DNA from: Sphingobacterium nematocida
GTDB taxonomy: Bacteria > Bacteroidota > Bacteroidia > Sphingobacteriales > Sphingobacteriaceae
NCBI RefSeq assembly: GCF_900168125.1
Contig: NZ_FUZF01000029.1
Span: 1-34,353 of the forward strand
Reading direction: 5' to 3'
Length of the DNA stretch: 34,353 nucleotides
Part shown: positions 16,160-23,841 of the stretch, piece after piece
Numbering within the stretch: position 1 is the stretch's first letter
Layout of the letters: the number at the start of each line of letters is the position of its first letter
Notes under the pieces: generated by a model
Database searches by the model: none
Seen by the model: the letters and a program-made list of their open reading frames with translations, nothing else
What the model was told of the DNA's origin: nothing
Made by a program: the position numbers and the translations under genes

Positions 16160-16192
16160 CAAAGGTAGTATTTTATCAACTACCGACTTCAA
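16160..16192 (-). promoter_or_regulatory. Thioesterase promoter
   Basis: On the minus strand, TTG (16192-16190), 22 bp, then TACCTTTG (16167-16160), an exact TAnnTTTG. It spans the end of the MutS-like gene and its short gap, and decides the thioesterase start at 16142. Confidence 0.6.
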
Positions 16193-17978
16193 CTCCTATC
16201 CCCTTTAATAACAAAGAAGCATTGAATATCGTACACTTTCCGTCTTTCAATTTATAATCAAATAGCATCTCTCCCTGCTCTACCTGAATATCGAAATGGT
16301 AATTCTTAAGTATACCCGTATATTCATCCTGTAGCGATGCCAATTGCAGATCATGTGTAGCGACCATTCCTTTACCGTCCATGGCAATCAATTTTTTAAT
16401 GATAGCTCTGGATCCTAAGTATTTATCAACCGAATTTGTACCTCTCAACATTTCATCGATCAGCACAAAGGTATCGTCGCGTTCTGCGACCAGCTCTAGA
16501 ATAAACTTCATACGATCTAACTCGGCTTTAAATGTAGAAGTACTCTCATTGAGATCATCCTTTATACGCATATAAGACACTATACTATAAATAGGCAACT
16601 CTAATTTTTCAGCACATACCACTGCTCCTGCATATGCCAGTACAGCGTTAATACCTACAGTCCGCAGAAACGTGCTCTTTCCAGCCATATTAGACCCGGT
16701 TACTAAAGCGATCCGGTGATCTTTTGAAGTGTAATCATTTGCTACAGCTTTACCCACAGGTATCAATGGATGATTTATTTTGACTGCGACCAAAGCATCT
16801 TTGTGAATATCATCTAGTAAGACCGGCGTGGTCCATTCTGGATGATTACGCTTTAAAACAGCTAAACTGACCAGTGCCTCGAAATCAGCTACGATATCAA
16901 ACGTATTCAGAATATTATCCTCGTAACTCTTTTTCCACTTAACAATAGCCAAGACCTGCCTAAAATCCCATAGAAATATGATATTCAAAATGGAGCCTAT
17001 CAGCATATTATTTCGTGCATCGAGCTTGTCAACCAAAGCTCCTAGACGTCTAAAAGCTACAGATAGGTTTTCGTGATTATCTGTTTGCAGACTGGCTTGC
17101 AAGGCCTTATTCATTTCAGATGCAAACTCTTCTTCCTCAATCATCCGAACCGCATCGGAATACGCTATCAAGGTAGCACCGATCTTATCTATTCGCGAAG
17201 AGAAGTAGCTCACTTTACCCGCTAAAGCGAGCGTCCAGCCTAGGTGAGCGATCCCAACTAACAGTAGAATATTCCAAATAGGAGTAATAAATAATGATAC
17301 AAGTACGCCAATCAACAATAAATACGGTGCTATCGGTACATAAAACCGAAGTGCAGCTGATCCAAAATTAAGCGCTCCATCTTGTAAATACCTCGACAAA
17401 AAAGTACGGATATTCGTCTTTTGTCCTAAATTGAAAAGTAGCTTTGTTTGCAATTCCTGTATCCACTCTCCCTTATTATGCAATTCTGAACTCGCTTTCT
17501 GACGATCCAAAATCTGTTGTTTACTACCTGCAGCGATAAACCAAGAGGCCAGACGTTCAACACCATCTGCCGTTGCAGCTCGGTTGATTTTTGCGAAAAG
17601 AGATTTTGGACCAAATACATCTAAATCTGAAACATAGGGATGTTTCCCATTGTCGTATATCTCGCCACCATTATACATATTAACCCCGCTTGCATTGAGA
17701 CTCACTTCATTCTGATTGACACGTAAGAAAGCTGCAGCTTCTGCCTTAGATTTTTCCAATCGACTTTGTCGGAGTACAAGGTAAGCAAAAGACAATATGA
17801 TAACGAGAACCGCAATCAGTAGAAACCAAATGTTGTTCAGTTGAAATATTTTAAAAAGAACTCCGCCTCCAATCAGGATGATTGCTAATCGCAATAAGCT
17901 ATTTGTATTTATCTTCTTCTCTAAAGAAGAGAGCTCTACCTCAGCTCGTTTTATATTTTCATGATAAAGATCTTTCAT
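16176..17978 (-). CDS. Membrane-anchored MutS-related ATPase
   Basis: This 600-residue protein has transmembrane segments at about residues 25-65 (two) and 205-250 (two), and a MutS-type ATPase domain at the C-terminus. It has Walker A G428-SNMAGKS435 (Lys434) and Walker B with Asp508-Glu509 in FVLIDEMLRGTNSVD. It lacks the MutS mismatch-binding N-terminal domain and the Smr domain of MutS2. Related proteins of about 600 residues are common in Bacteroidota, and their function is unknown. The helices rule out an ordinary soluble mismatch-repair role. It is downstream of pcm on the same strand, with a 169-bp gap. Confidence 0.88.
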   Translation of the reverse strand: MKDLYHENIKRAEVELSSLEKKINTNSLLRLAIILIGGGVLFKIFQLNNIWFLLIAVLVIILSFAYLVLRQSRLEKSKAEAAAFLRVNQNEVSLNASGVNMYNGGEIYDNGKHPYVSDLDVFGPKSLFAKINRAATADGVERLASWFIAAGSKQQILDRQKASSELHNKGEWIQELQTKLLFNLGQKTNIRTFLSRYLQDGALNFGSAALRFYVPIAPYLLLIGVLVSLFITPIWNILLLVGIAHLGWTLALAGKVSYFSSRIDKIGATLIAYSDAVRMIEEEEFASEMNKALQASLQTDNHENLSVAFRRLGALVDKLDARNNMLIGSILNIIFLWDFRQVLAIVKWKKSYEDNILNTFDIVADFEALVSLAVLKRNHPEWTTPVLLDDIHKDALVAVKINHPLIPVGKAVANDYTSKDHRIALVTGSNMAGKSTFLRTVGINAVLAYAGAVVCAEKLELPIYSIVSYMRIKDDLNESTSTFKAELDRMKFILELVAERDDTFVLIDEMLRGTNSVDKYLGSRAIIKKLIAMDGKGMVATHDLQLASLQDEYTGILKNYHFDIQVEQGEMLFDYKLKDGKCTIFNASLLLKGIGVEVGS

Positions 17979-18147
17979 ATGTATACAATTATTTCATGAG
18001 CTCGCAAGATCGGTTTGATTTTCAATGGTCATATGGAATATCCAAAGTATATTATGCACGAATTGTTGTAATTGCTGTGCATGCTGCTTCGCGGTCATTC
18101 TTGTTTGTGCAGCCTGTGCTACATGGATATTTCATATTTAATTGCTT

Positions 18148-18804
18148 TTACCAAGCTTTATCCCCCACCAGAGGAACAAATCTAAAAGTATCTAATTCAA
18201 TGCGTTCGAAGTCGTTTTCACCGACCCGAAGTATGGTTACCATTTTCTGAGTTTTCTCGTCTCCAACCGGTATCACCAACAGGCCGCCTAACTTAAGTTG
18301 CTGCAACATCACTTCCGGCACAAATGGAGCTCCTGCTGTAACAATGATTTTATCATAAGGCGCATGTTGCGGGATGCCTTTGGAACCGTCACCGAGAAAA
18401 AAATTAGGCTTATATCCCATATAAGGAAGAACCTGAATCGTTCTGTTGTACAAGCTTTCCTGACGTTCTATCGTAAACACATCTGCACCGAGCTCCAACA
18501 GGATACAAGTCTGATACCCCGACCCTGTGCCTATTTCTAATATTTTATCCCCCTTTTTGACGTGGAGTAGCTCGGATTGATAAGCCACAGTATAAGGTTG
18601 GGAGATTGTCTGCCCATCCCCTATCGGAAAAGCGATATCTTTGTAAGCTTGGTTCCAGAAAGTCTCGTCAAAGAAAAAATGTCTAGGCACCTTTCCAATG
18701 GCCTCCAGCACCTTTTTATCTTGAATCCCTCTACTTTCAAGATGCTTTACGAGTTTATTTCTCGCCCCCTTTTCCCTGTAATTATCTACGAACTTATATG
18801 CCAT
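18148..18804 (-). CDS. pcm: Protein-L-isoaspartate O-methyltransferase
   Basis: This 218-residue enzyme uses S-adenosylmethionine to methylate L-isoaspartyl residues in damaged proteins. Seen are the family-specific PRHFFFDETFWNQAY and GDGQTISQPYTVAYQ, the SAM motif ILEIGTGSGYQTCIL, and IIVTAGAPFVPE. Length and order are normal. A TATTTTTG box (18819-18812) lies just before the ATG, implying a very short leader. It is divergent from the beta-lactamase gene. Confidence 0.95.
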   Translation of the reverse strand: MAYKFVDNYREKGARNKLVKHLESRGIQDKKVLEAIGKVPRHFFFDETFWNQAYKDIAFPIGDGQTISQPYTVAYQSELLHVKKGDKILEIGTGSGYQTCILLELGADVFTIERQESLYNRTIQVLPYMGYKPNFFLGDGSKGIPQHAPYDKIIVTAGAPFVPEVMLQQLKLGGLLVIPVGDEKTQKMVTILRVGENDFERIELDTFRFVPLVGDKAW

Positions 18805-18948
18805 TATTCTTCAAAAATACCCTAATTAACGGATATTTTAAGGAATAAATACAAAATGTTTGAGGTCAGCATCTTTGTAAAAAAACAGGCTACCGTAGGA
18901 TTATTTTATTTAAGTTGCGTATCTTCCTGCTTTCAAAAACACAAAAGA

Positions 18949-19764
18949 ATGTACAGACTCTTTCTTCTTTCGCTCTTAATCTTAGGTATCTCATGCAACT
19001 CCCAATCGGGTGACGCCAATTATAACAATGACTATAAAGCCTCCTTTGACTCTATCTTAAACAGTTATGATCTGACCGGGAGTATACTCATCTACAATCC
19101 TCAGCAAAAAGATTACTATTCGAACGATTTTGAATGGGCCAACCGAGGTTTTCTACCAGCTTCTACTTTTAAGATTCCAAATGCGATCATTGCTTTAGAG
19201 ACTTCTCTAATAAAAAGCGATACTTCAATACTTAGGTGGGATGGCAAACAGCGAGATTTTGACAGTTGGGAAAGAGATCTGACTTTACGTGAAGCTTTTC
19301 AGGCATCCTGCGTTCCTTGTTTTCAAGAAATCGCAAGAAAGATCGGCACCACGCAAATGAAGACATACCTCAATAAACTCCATTATAACAATATGGACGT
19401 TACAGCAGAAAATATCGATTCCTTCTGGCTCAAAGGTAACTCCCGCATATCCAGTTTTGAACAGATCAATTTTCTAGAACGATTTATCTTAAAAAAACTC
19501 CCCATTCTCAACTCCACAAGAGAGTCGATGCTAAAGATCTTTACCATCGAAGAAAATAATATCTACAAACTATCGGGCAAAACGGGCTGGTCTTACAACG
19601 AGAAAGACAATAACGGCTGGTTTGTGGGATTCCTCGAAAAAGACAACAAAATATATTACTTTGCACTAAATGCAATCCCCAAAGACCCGAACAATATGGA
19701 AAAGTTTACCGAGGGGCGAAAGCAGGCTATTTATGATACATTTAAACTTATGAAACTACTCTAG
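18949..19764 (+). CDS. Class D beta-lactamase (OXA-like), predicted lipoprotein
   Basis: This protein is 271 residues from the ATG at 18949. The longer start at 18856 is rejected because it puts 31 residues before the signal peptide. The signal peptide and lipobox LILGISC make Cys16 the lipid site. Catalytic motifs are Ser72-T-F-Lys75, Ser120-C-Val122, Tyr146-N-N148 (YGN or FGN in most OXA enzymes) and Lys211-T-Gly213. The active-site serine, carboxylatable lysine, SxV and KTG are all present, so hydrolysis of beta-lactams is plausible. The spectrum is not predictable. It is 4 bp before the DUF4886 gene, forming a two-gene unit. A non-hydrolytic penicillin-binding role is less likely. Confidence 0.9.
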   Translation: MYRLFLLSLLILGISCNSQSGDANYNNDYKASFDSILNSYDLTGSILIYNPQQKDYYSNDFEWANRGFLPASTFKIPNAIIALETSLIKSDTSILRWDGKQRDFDSWERDLTLREAFQASCVPCFQEIARKIGTTQMKTYLNKLHYNNMDVTAENIDSFWLKGNSRISSFEQINFLERFILKKLPILNSTRESMLKIFTIEENNIYKLSGKTGWSYNEKDNNGWFVGFLEKDNKIYYFALNAIPKDPNNMEKFTEGRKQAIYDTFKLMKLL

Positions 19765-19768
19765 CATT

Positions 19769-20611
19769 ATGCGTAAAATTACCCTAACCCTAATCTCTTT
19801 ATTTCTATTTACTCAGATTTCATTTGCACAGCATTTAGATACGCTGAAAATATTGGCCATTGGCAATAGTTTTTCTGAAGATGCAATAGAAAACTACCTT
19901 TATGACCTCGCAAAATCCAGCAACAAAAAAATGGTAATTGGTAATCTCTATATAGGTGGAGCTTCTTTAGAATTACATGTCAATAATGCGACTGCCGACA
20001 AAGCCAGTTACAGCTATAGAAAAACCAATCTCGATGGAACCAAATCTTCCACTAAAAACACAAGTATATCGCAGGCTATAAAAGACGAGGACTGGGATTA
20101 CATCAGTCTACAGCAAGCTAGTCCTACCTCGGGCAAATACGACATCATTATGAACAGTCTACCTGCCTTGGTTTCTTACGTGAACGGATTGAAAGCAGAA
20201 AAAACGAAGTTGATCTACCACCAAACCTGGGCCTATCAACACGATTCGGACCACAAGGGCTTTGCCAACTACAACAGAAGCCAACAGGCCATGTACGAAG
20301 CTATAACTAGTGCGACTAAACGTATCAAGAAATCGAAAACATTTACCTTTATTGTACCTTCAGGTACTGCTATACAAAATGCACGCACATCAACTATAGG
20401 CGACAAATATACACGCGATGGCTACCATCTACAGTTAGATTATGGAAGGTTTACTGCTGCTTGTACTTGGTATGAAATGTTGTTTGGAAAAGACGTACGT
20501 GACACGAGTTATAAACCGGAAAAAGTAACCGCTGATCAAAGTAAAATTGCAAAAGAGGCCGCCCACAAAGCAGTGAGAAAACCATTTAAAGTGTCTAAAA
20601 TAAAATTGTAA
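19769..20611 (+). CDS. DUF4886 SGNH-like hydrolase, secreted
   Basis: This 280-residue protein has a Sec signal peptide (cut after about ISFAQ, residue 21). It has the SGNH nucleophile motif ILAIGNSFSEDA with Ser34, and a C-terminal Asp217-G-Y-His220 catalytic pair. DWDYISLQQASPTSG matches DUF4886. Related proteins are lipases or acyl-esterases acting on glycans or lipids, with unknown substrates. It is co-transcribed with the class D beta-lactamase. Whether the two work together in the periplasm is unknown. Confidence 0.85.
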   Translation: MRKITLTLISLFLFTQISFAQHLDTLKILAIGNSFSEDAIENYLYDLAKSSNKKMVIGNLYIGGASLELHVNNATADKASYSYRKTNLDGTKSSTKNTSISQAIKDEDWDYISLQQASPTSGKYDIIMNSLPALVSYVNGLKAEKTKLIYHQTWAYQHDSDHKGFANYNRSQQAMYEAITSATKRIKKSKTFTFIVPSGTAIQNARTSTIGDKYTRDGYHLQLDYGRFTAACTWYEMLFGKDVRDTSYKPEKVTADQSKIAKEAAHKAVRKPFKVSKIKL

Positions 20612-20648
20612 TTATTAAAACTTTAATACCGACGACAAATTCCCTAAA

Positions 20649-20686
20649 CGATACCGTCATCCCGATAAATCGGGATGACGGTATCG
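20649..20686. terminator. Perfect 18-bp palindrome between convergent genes
   Basis: An 18-bp left arm (20649-20666), the loop AA, and an 18-bp right arm (20669-20686) pair without a mismatch. The inner part is GTCATCCCGAT / ATCGGGATGAC. It sits between the DUF4886 stop and the priA stop, so a bidirectional terminator is likely. There is little T-tract on either side, so it may instead be a dispersed REP-like palindrome. Confidence 0.6.
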
Positions 20687-20714
20687 AGAAGCCTTTATAT
20701 GGCTTCAGAATTCG

Positions 20715-23192
20715 CTAATACGGATCTACATCAATCTGTATACGTACTCCTGTATTCAGTTTATCCAGTTCAAACGAAAGAATTGCTGCCCGTATTAACT
20801 CCTTCACCTTTGCAATACTAACATTACCACGTTCTATTTTTAGGGTGATGGTCTGTATATAGTTATTCCGAACTCGAGCCACAAGGGGTGGCTCAGGTCC
20901 TAACACTCTATTTCCGAGCGTGCCCCGCAGCAAATTCGCCAATTTTTGCGCCGAATCAAGCGTTTGTTGTTGATCGGGATGCTTTATATCCAACCGGATA
21001 AGTCTATAGAAAGGTGGATAATAAAAATTTTTACGTTCGGTCACCTCCTTCATGAACATTCCATCATAATCATGCTGTACCACTTGCTCAATGACGCGAT
21101 GATTAGGGGTATAGGTCTGAATCACCACTTTACCTATTGCATCTCTCCTTCCTGCGCGGCCTGCCACCTGAGAAAACAACGAAAAAGATCGTTCGTACGC
21201 TCTAAAATCAGGAAAGTTGATAATCGTGTCTGCATTGATAATACCAATAAGGCTCACCCGACCAAAATCCAATCCTTTGGCCACCATTTGTGTTCCGATC
21301 AACACATCATATTCATGTTCATCAAACGCTGTGATAATCTTGTCAAAACCATGTTTACCTCGCGTCGAATCCAAATCTAAACGACCAATACGTAAATCTG
21401 GCATCAAAATTTCTAATTCCTCTTCTACCCTTTCTGTCCCAAAACCTTTACTCTCCATATGTGGCATCCCGCAGGCCGGACACACATTAATAGGAGCTTC
21501 CGAATGTCCACAATAGTGACAGTGGAGCAGATGAGATGTCTTATGATAGGTAAGACTCACATCACAGTTAACACATTTGGCCACATATCCACAGGTATTA
21601 CATTGCACAAAAGGGGTATGTCCGCGACGATTTTGGAAAAGAATAACCTGTTCTTTACGTGCCACAGCCTCCTTAATTCCATTTAATAGCGTCTCACTGA
21701 AATAAGAATGCATCTTATTCTTCCGACTTTCTTCCGGAATGTTGACAATTTCTATTTCTGGCAATTGTGCCTCACCGAAACGTTTTAATAATTGTACGAA
21801 TCCATATTTACCCGCCTTTGCATTATAATAACTTTCTACAGATGGAGTTGCCGATCCCAATAGTACCTTTGCTTGGTGCAAGTGTGCTAGATATATAGCA
21901 GTATCACGTGCGTGATACCTGGGCGCTGGATCGAATTGCTTGTAGGAATTTTCATGTTCCTCATCGACGATAATGAGACCGAGTTCCTGAAAAGGAAGAA
22001 AAACAGAAGACCGTGCCCCAATAATTATTCTAAACTCGTTTTTTAGCACCTTATGCCACACTTCTGCCCGTTCATTATCGTTAAATTTAGAGTGATAAAC
22101 CCCTAGTTGATTTCCGAAATGAAGACGAAGCCGCTCCGTGATCTGCGCTGTAAGCGCAATCTCAGGCAAAAGGTATAATGCATTTTTGCCTGTAGCGAGC
22201 GCCTGCTCAATAAGGCGTATATAGATCTGTGTCTTACCAGAGGCGGTGACACCATGTAGCAACACTACATCTTTTTCCTGAAAACTCGTATTAATTTCGT
22301 CAAAAGCTCCCTGCTGCAGTTTACTAAAAGCAAACTCTTTGGTCATCAAGAAATCGGTTCCTTCAAACCGACTAATCACTTTTTCATGAACCTCAAACAC
22401 CCCCTTATCAATCAACGCCGTTATTGCCCCCGCACCACAGGCTGATATTTCCATCAGATCCTGTCTACTGATATCTTCTTTGGTCTTTGTCAATTGTAGG
22501 TACCCGAGCACAGCGTCTTGTTGCTTTGGTGCCCTATTCAGGCTATCTAACAACAATCGTTTTCCTTCACTATCATTATAGATGGATGCCAGGTGTAAGA
22601 AAGACTTTGTCTTCGGTTTATATCGTTCTTTAATCTCCTCCGAAATTAGAATAAATCCCTTCTCAAAAAGAGATCTCAATAGCGGAAAGACAGATTTTTG
22701 TCCCAATATCTTGGTTACATCTGCTACCCGCAGTTCCCCGGCAACATCCAAGGCTTCAAGAACTAAATAGGCTTTATCAGAAAGATCTGTACGATCTAGT
22801 TCTGGATTTTCAGATGCTACAATTTTAGTTTCGGAGGCCATTTTAAGTGCTGCAGGCAAAGCAGCCTGCATAACCTCTCCGAGCTGACACATATAATAAT
22901 CCGACATCCACCCCCATAATGCCAGTTGTCCCTGATCGACGATTGGATCATCATCAACTACATCCATGATGTACTTCGCTTCATATTTTTGAGGGGCTTC
23001 TGTTGAGACCGTTTTTACAATTGCAGAATAAACCTTGTTCTTACCAAACTGTACAATGACACGTACCCCTACCTGTATCTTTTCATTCCACTCAAAAGGA
23101 ACTCTATAAGTATAGGTCTTTGCAATCGACAGCGGTAATACAACCTCTACAAAAAGCGTTTTACGTTCAGCAAACAGATCGAGACTATGCAT
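20715..23192 (-). CDS. priA: Primosomal protein N' (replication restart helicase PriA)
   Basis: This 825-residue superfamily-2 helicase reloads the replisome at stalled forks. The N-terminal 3'-end-binding region begins MHSLDLFAERKTLFVEVVLP. The helicase has Walker A GVTASGKT with Lys320 and the DEEH box at Asp410-His413. The zinc-binding insert has four Cys pairs (CNTCGYVAKCVNC, CHYCG, CPACG). VAGRAGRRD and NYIQTITLKIERG follow, as in PriA. It is downstream of DUF423 on the same strand. A promoter box is placed 4 bp before the ATG, so the mRNA may be nearly leaderless or driven from upstream. Confidence 0.97.
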   Translation of the reverse strand: MHSLDLFAERKTLFVEVVLPLSIAKTYTYRVPFEWNEKIQVGVRVIVQFGKNKVYSAIVKTVSTEAPQKYEAKYIMDVVDDDPIVDQGQLALWGWMSDYYMCQLGEVMQAALPAALKMASETKIVASENPELDRTDLSDKAYLVLEALDVAGELRVADVTKILGQKSVFPLLRSLFEKGFILISEEIKERYKPKTKSFLHLASIYNDSEGKRLLLDSLNRAPKQQDAVLGYLQLTKTKEDISRQDLMEISACGAGAITALIDKGVFEVHEKVISRFEGTDFLMTKEFAFSKLQQGAFDEINTSFQEKDVVLLHGVTASGKTQIYIRLIEQALATGKNALYLLPEIALTAQITERLRLHFGNQLGVYHSKFNDNERAEVWHKVLKNEFRIIIGARSSVFLPFQELGLIIVDEEHENSYKQFDPAPRYHARDTAIYLAHLHQAKVLLGSATPSVESYYNAKAGKYGFVQLLKRFGEAQLPEIEIVNIPEESRKNKMHSYFSETLLNGIKEAVARKEQVILFQNRRGHTPFVQCNTCGYVAKCVNCDVSLTYHKTSHLLHCHYCGHSEAPINVCPACGMPHMESKGFGTERVEEELEILMPDLRIGRLDLDSTRGKHGFDKIITAFDEHEYDVLIGTQMVAKGLDFGRVSLIGIINADTIINFPDFRAYERSFSLFSQVAGRAGRRDAIGKVVIQTYTPNHRVIEQVVQHDYDGMFMKEVTERKNFYYPPFYRLIRLDIKHPDQQQTLDSAQKLANLLRGTLGNRVLGPEPPLVARVRNNYIQTITLKIERGNVSIAKVKELIRAAILSFELDKLNTGVRIQIDVDPY

Positions 23193-23196
23193 CTAG

Positions 23197-23227
23197 CAAA
23201 CTTAGATAAATTGCTATTTATAAGCAA
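23197..23227 (-). promoter_or_regulatory. Possible priA promoter
   Basis: On the minus strand, TTG (23227-23225), 20 bp, then TAAGTTTG (23204-23197). The match is good. It ends only 4 bp before the ATG, so it implies a leaderless transcript or is a chance match. Confidence 0.4.
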
Positions 23228-23317
23228 TGATAAATGCGCAACATTTAAGAACAATTAATATATCTTCTCCACTAAGGTAGAAAACACACCGACAGAGGAG
23301 ACAGAAATAAACTAAGG

Positions 23318-23707
23318 TTAAGCTCTATTTTTTACAGCGGCGACAAATAGGCCAACCCAGCCGATCATAAAGCAAAGCCCTCCTAACGGGGTAATAGGCC
23401 CCAAGAAAGAAGCGCCCTCCATTCCGAGCAATGAGCGAACACTAAGCAAATACAATGACCCGGAAAATAAAAGGATACCTATCGTAAAAGCAATATAGGA
23501 AACACGGATAGATTGGCTCTTAGCTCTCGAAAAAGTAGAGAGGAATAATAATGCGAAGACATGATAGAAATGATATTGATTCGCAGTCTTCCAAGTATCC
23601 AAGTGGTAATCACTTATTTTCCCTTCAAGACCATGCGCACCGAATGCGCCTAAAACCACGGCAATCAAACCAAAAAAAGAAGCAGTCAAAATTATTTGCT
23701 TGTTCAT
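23318..23707 (-). CDS. DUF423 family membrane protein (YgdD-like)
   Basis: This 129-residue protein has four hydrophobic segments and the DUF423 signature GLIAVVLGAFGAHGL near residue 13-27. NQYHFYHVFALLFLS and a C-terminal GPITPLGGLCFMIGWV complete the pattern. The function is unknown, and it is probably an inner-membrane protein. It lies upstream of priA on the same strand with a 125-bp gap, so co-transcription is possible. Confidence 0.9.
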   Translation of the reverse strand: MNKQIILTASFFGLIAVVLGAFGAHGLEGKISDYHLDTWKTANQYHFYHVFALLFLSTFSRAKSQSIRVSYIAFTIGILLFSGSLYLLSVRSLLGMEGASFLGPITPLGGLCFMIGWVGLFVAAVKNRA

Positions 23708-23841
23708 GTATTTTTATTCAGAAACCACTTATGTTGAATTATTGTCTATAAATGTATAAAATATCCCCTAGAAACAAAAGATCATGAAAAGTTTTTGTTA
23801 CGTTATTAACAAAATAGAAGTGAAATAAGTAGGTTTGCAGT

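Noticed and set aside
18052..18135. Minus-strand 27-codon ORF with three Cys between pcm and the MutS-like gene
   Set aside because: It is too short to support, has no family likeness and no conserved context, although it could be a small peptide. A promoter-like TATACTTTG nearby has the wrong spacing for TAnnTTTG.
17882..18250. Plus-strand ORF of 122 codons
   Set aside because: It overlaps the ends of two well-supported minus-strand genes and has no recognisable features.
18856..18948. Upstream start of the beta-lactamase gene
   Set aside because: It adds 31 residues before a good signal peptide and lipobox, while the internal ATG at 18949 gives a normal lipoprotein start.
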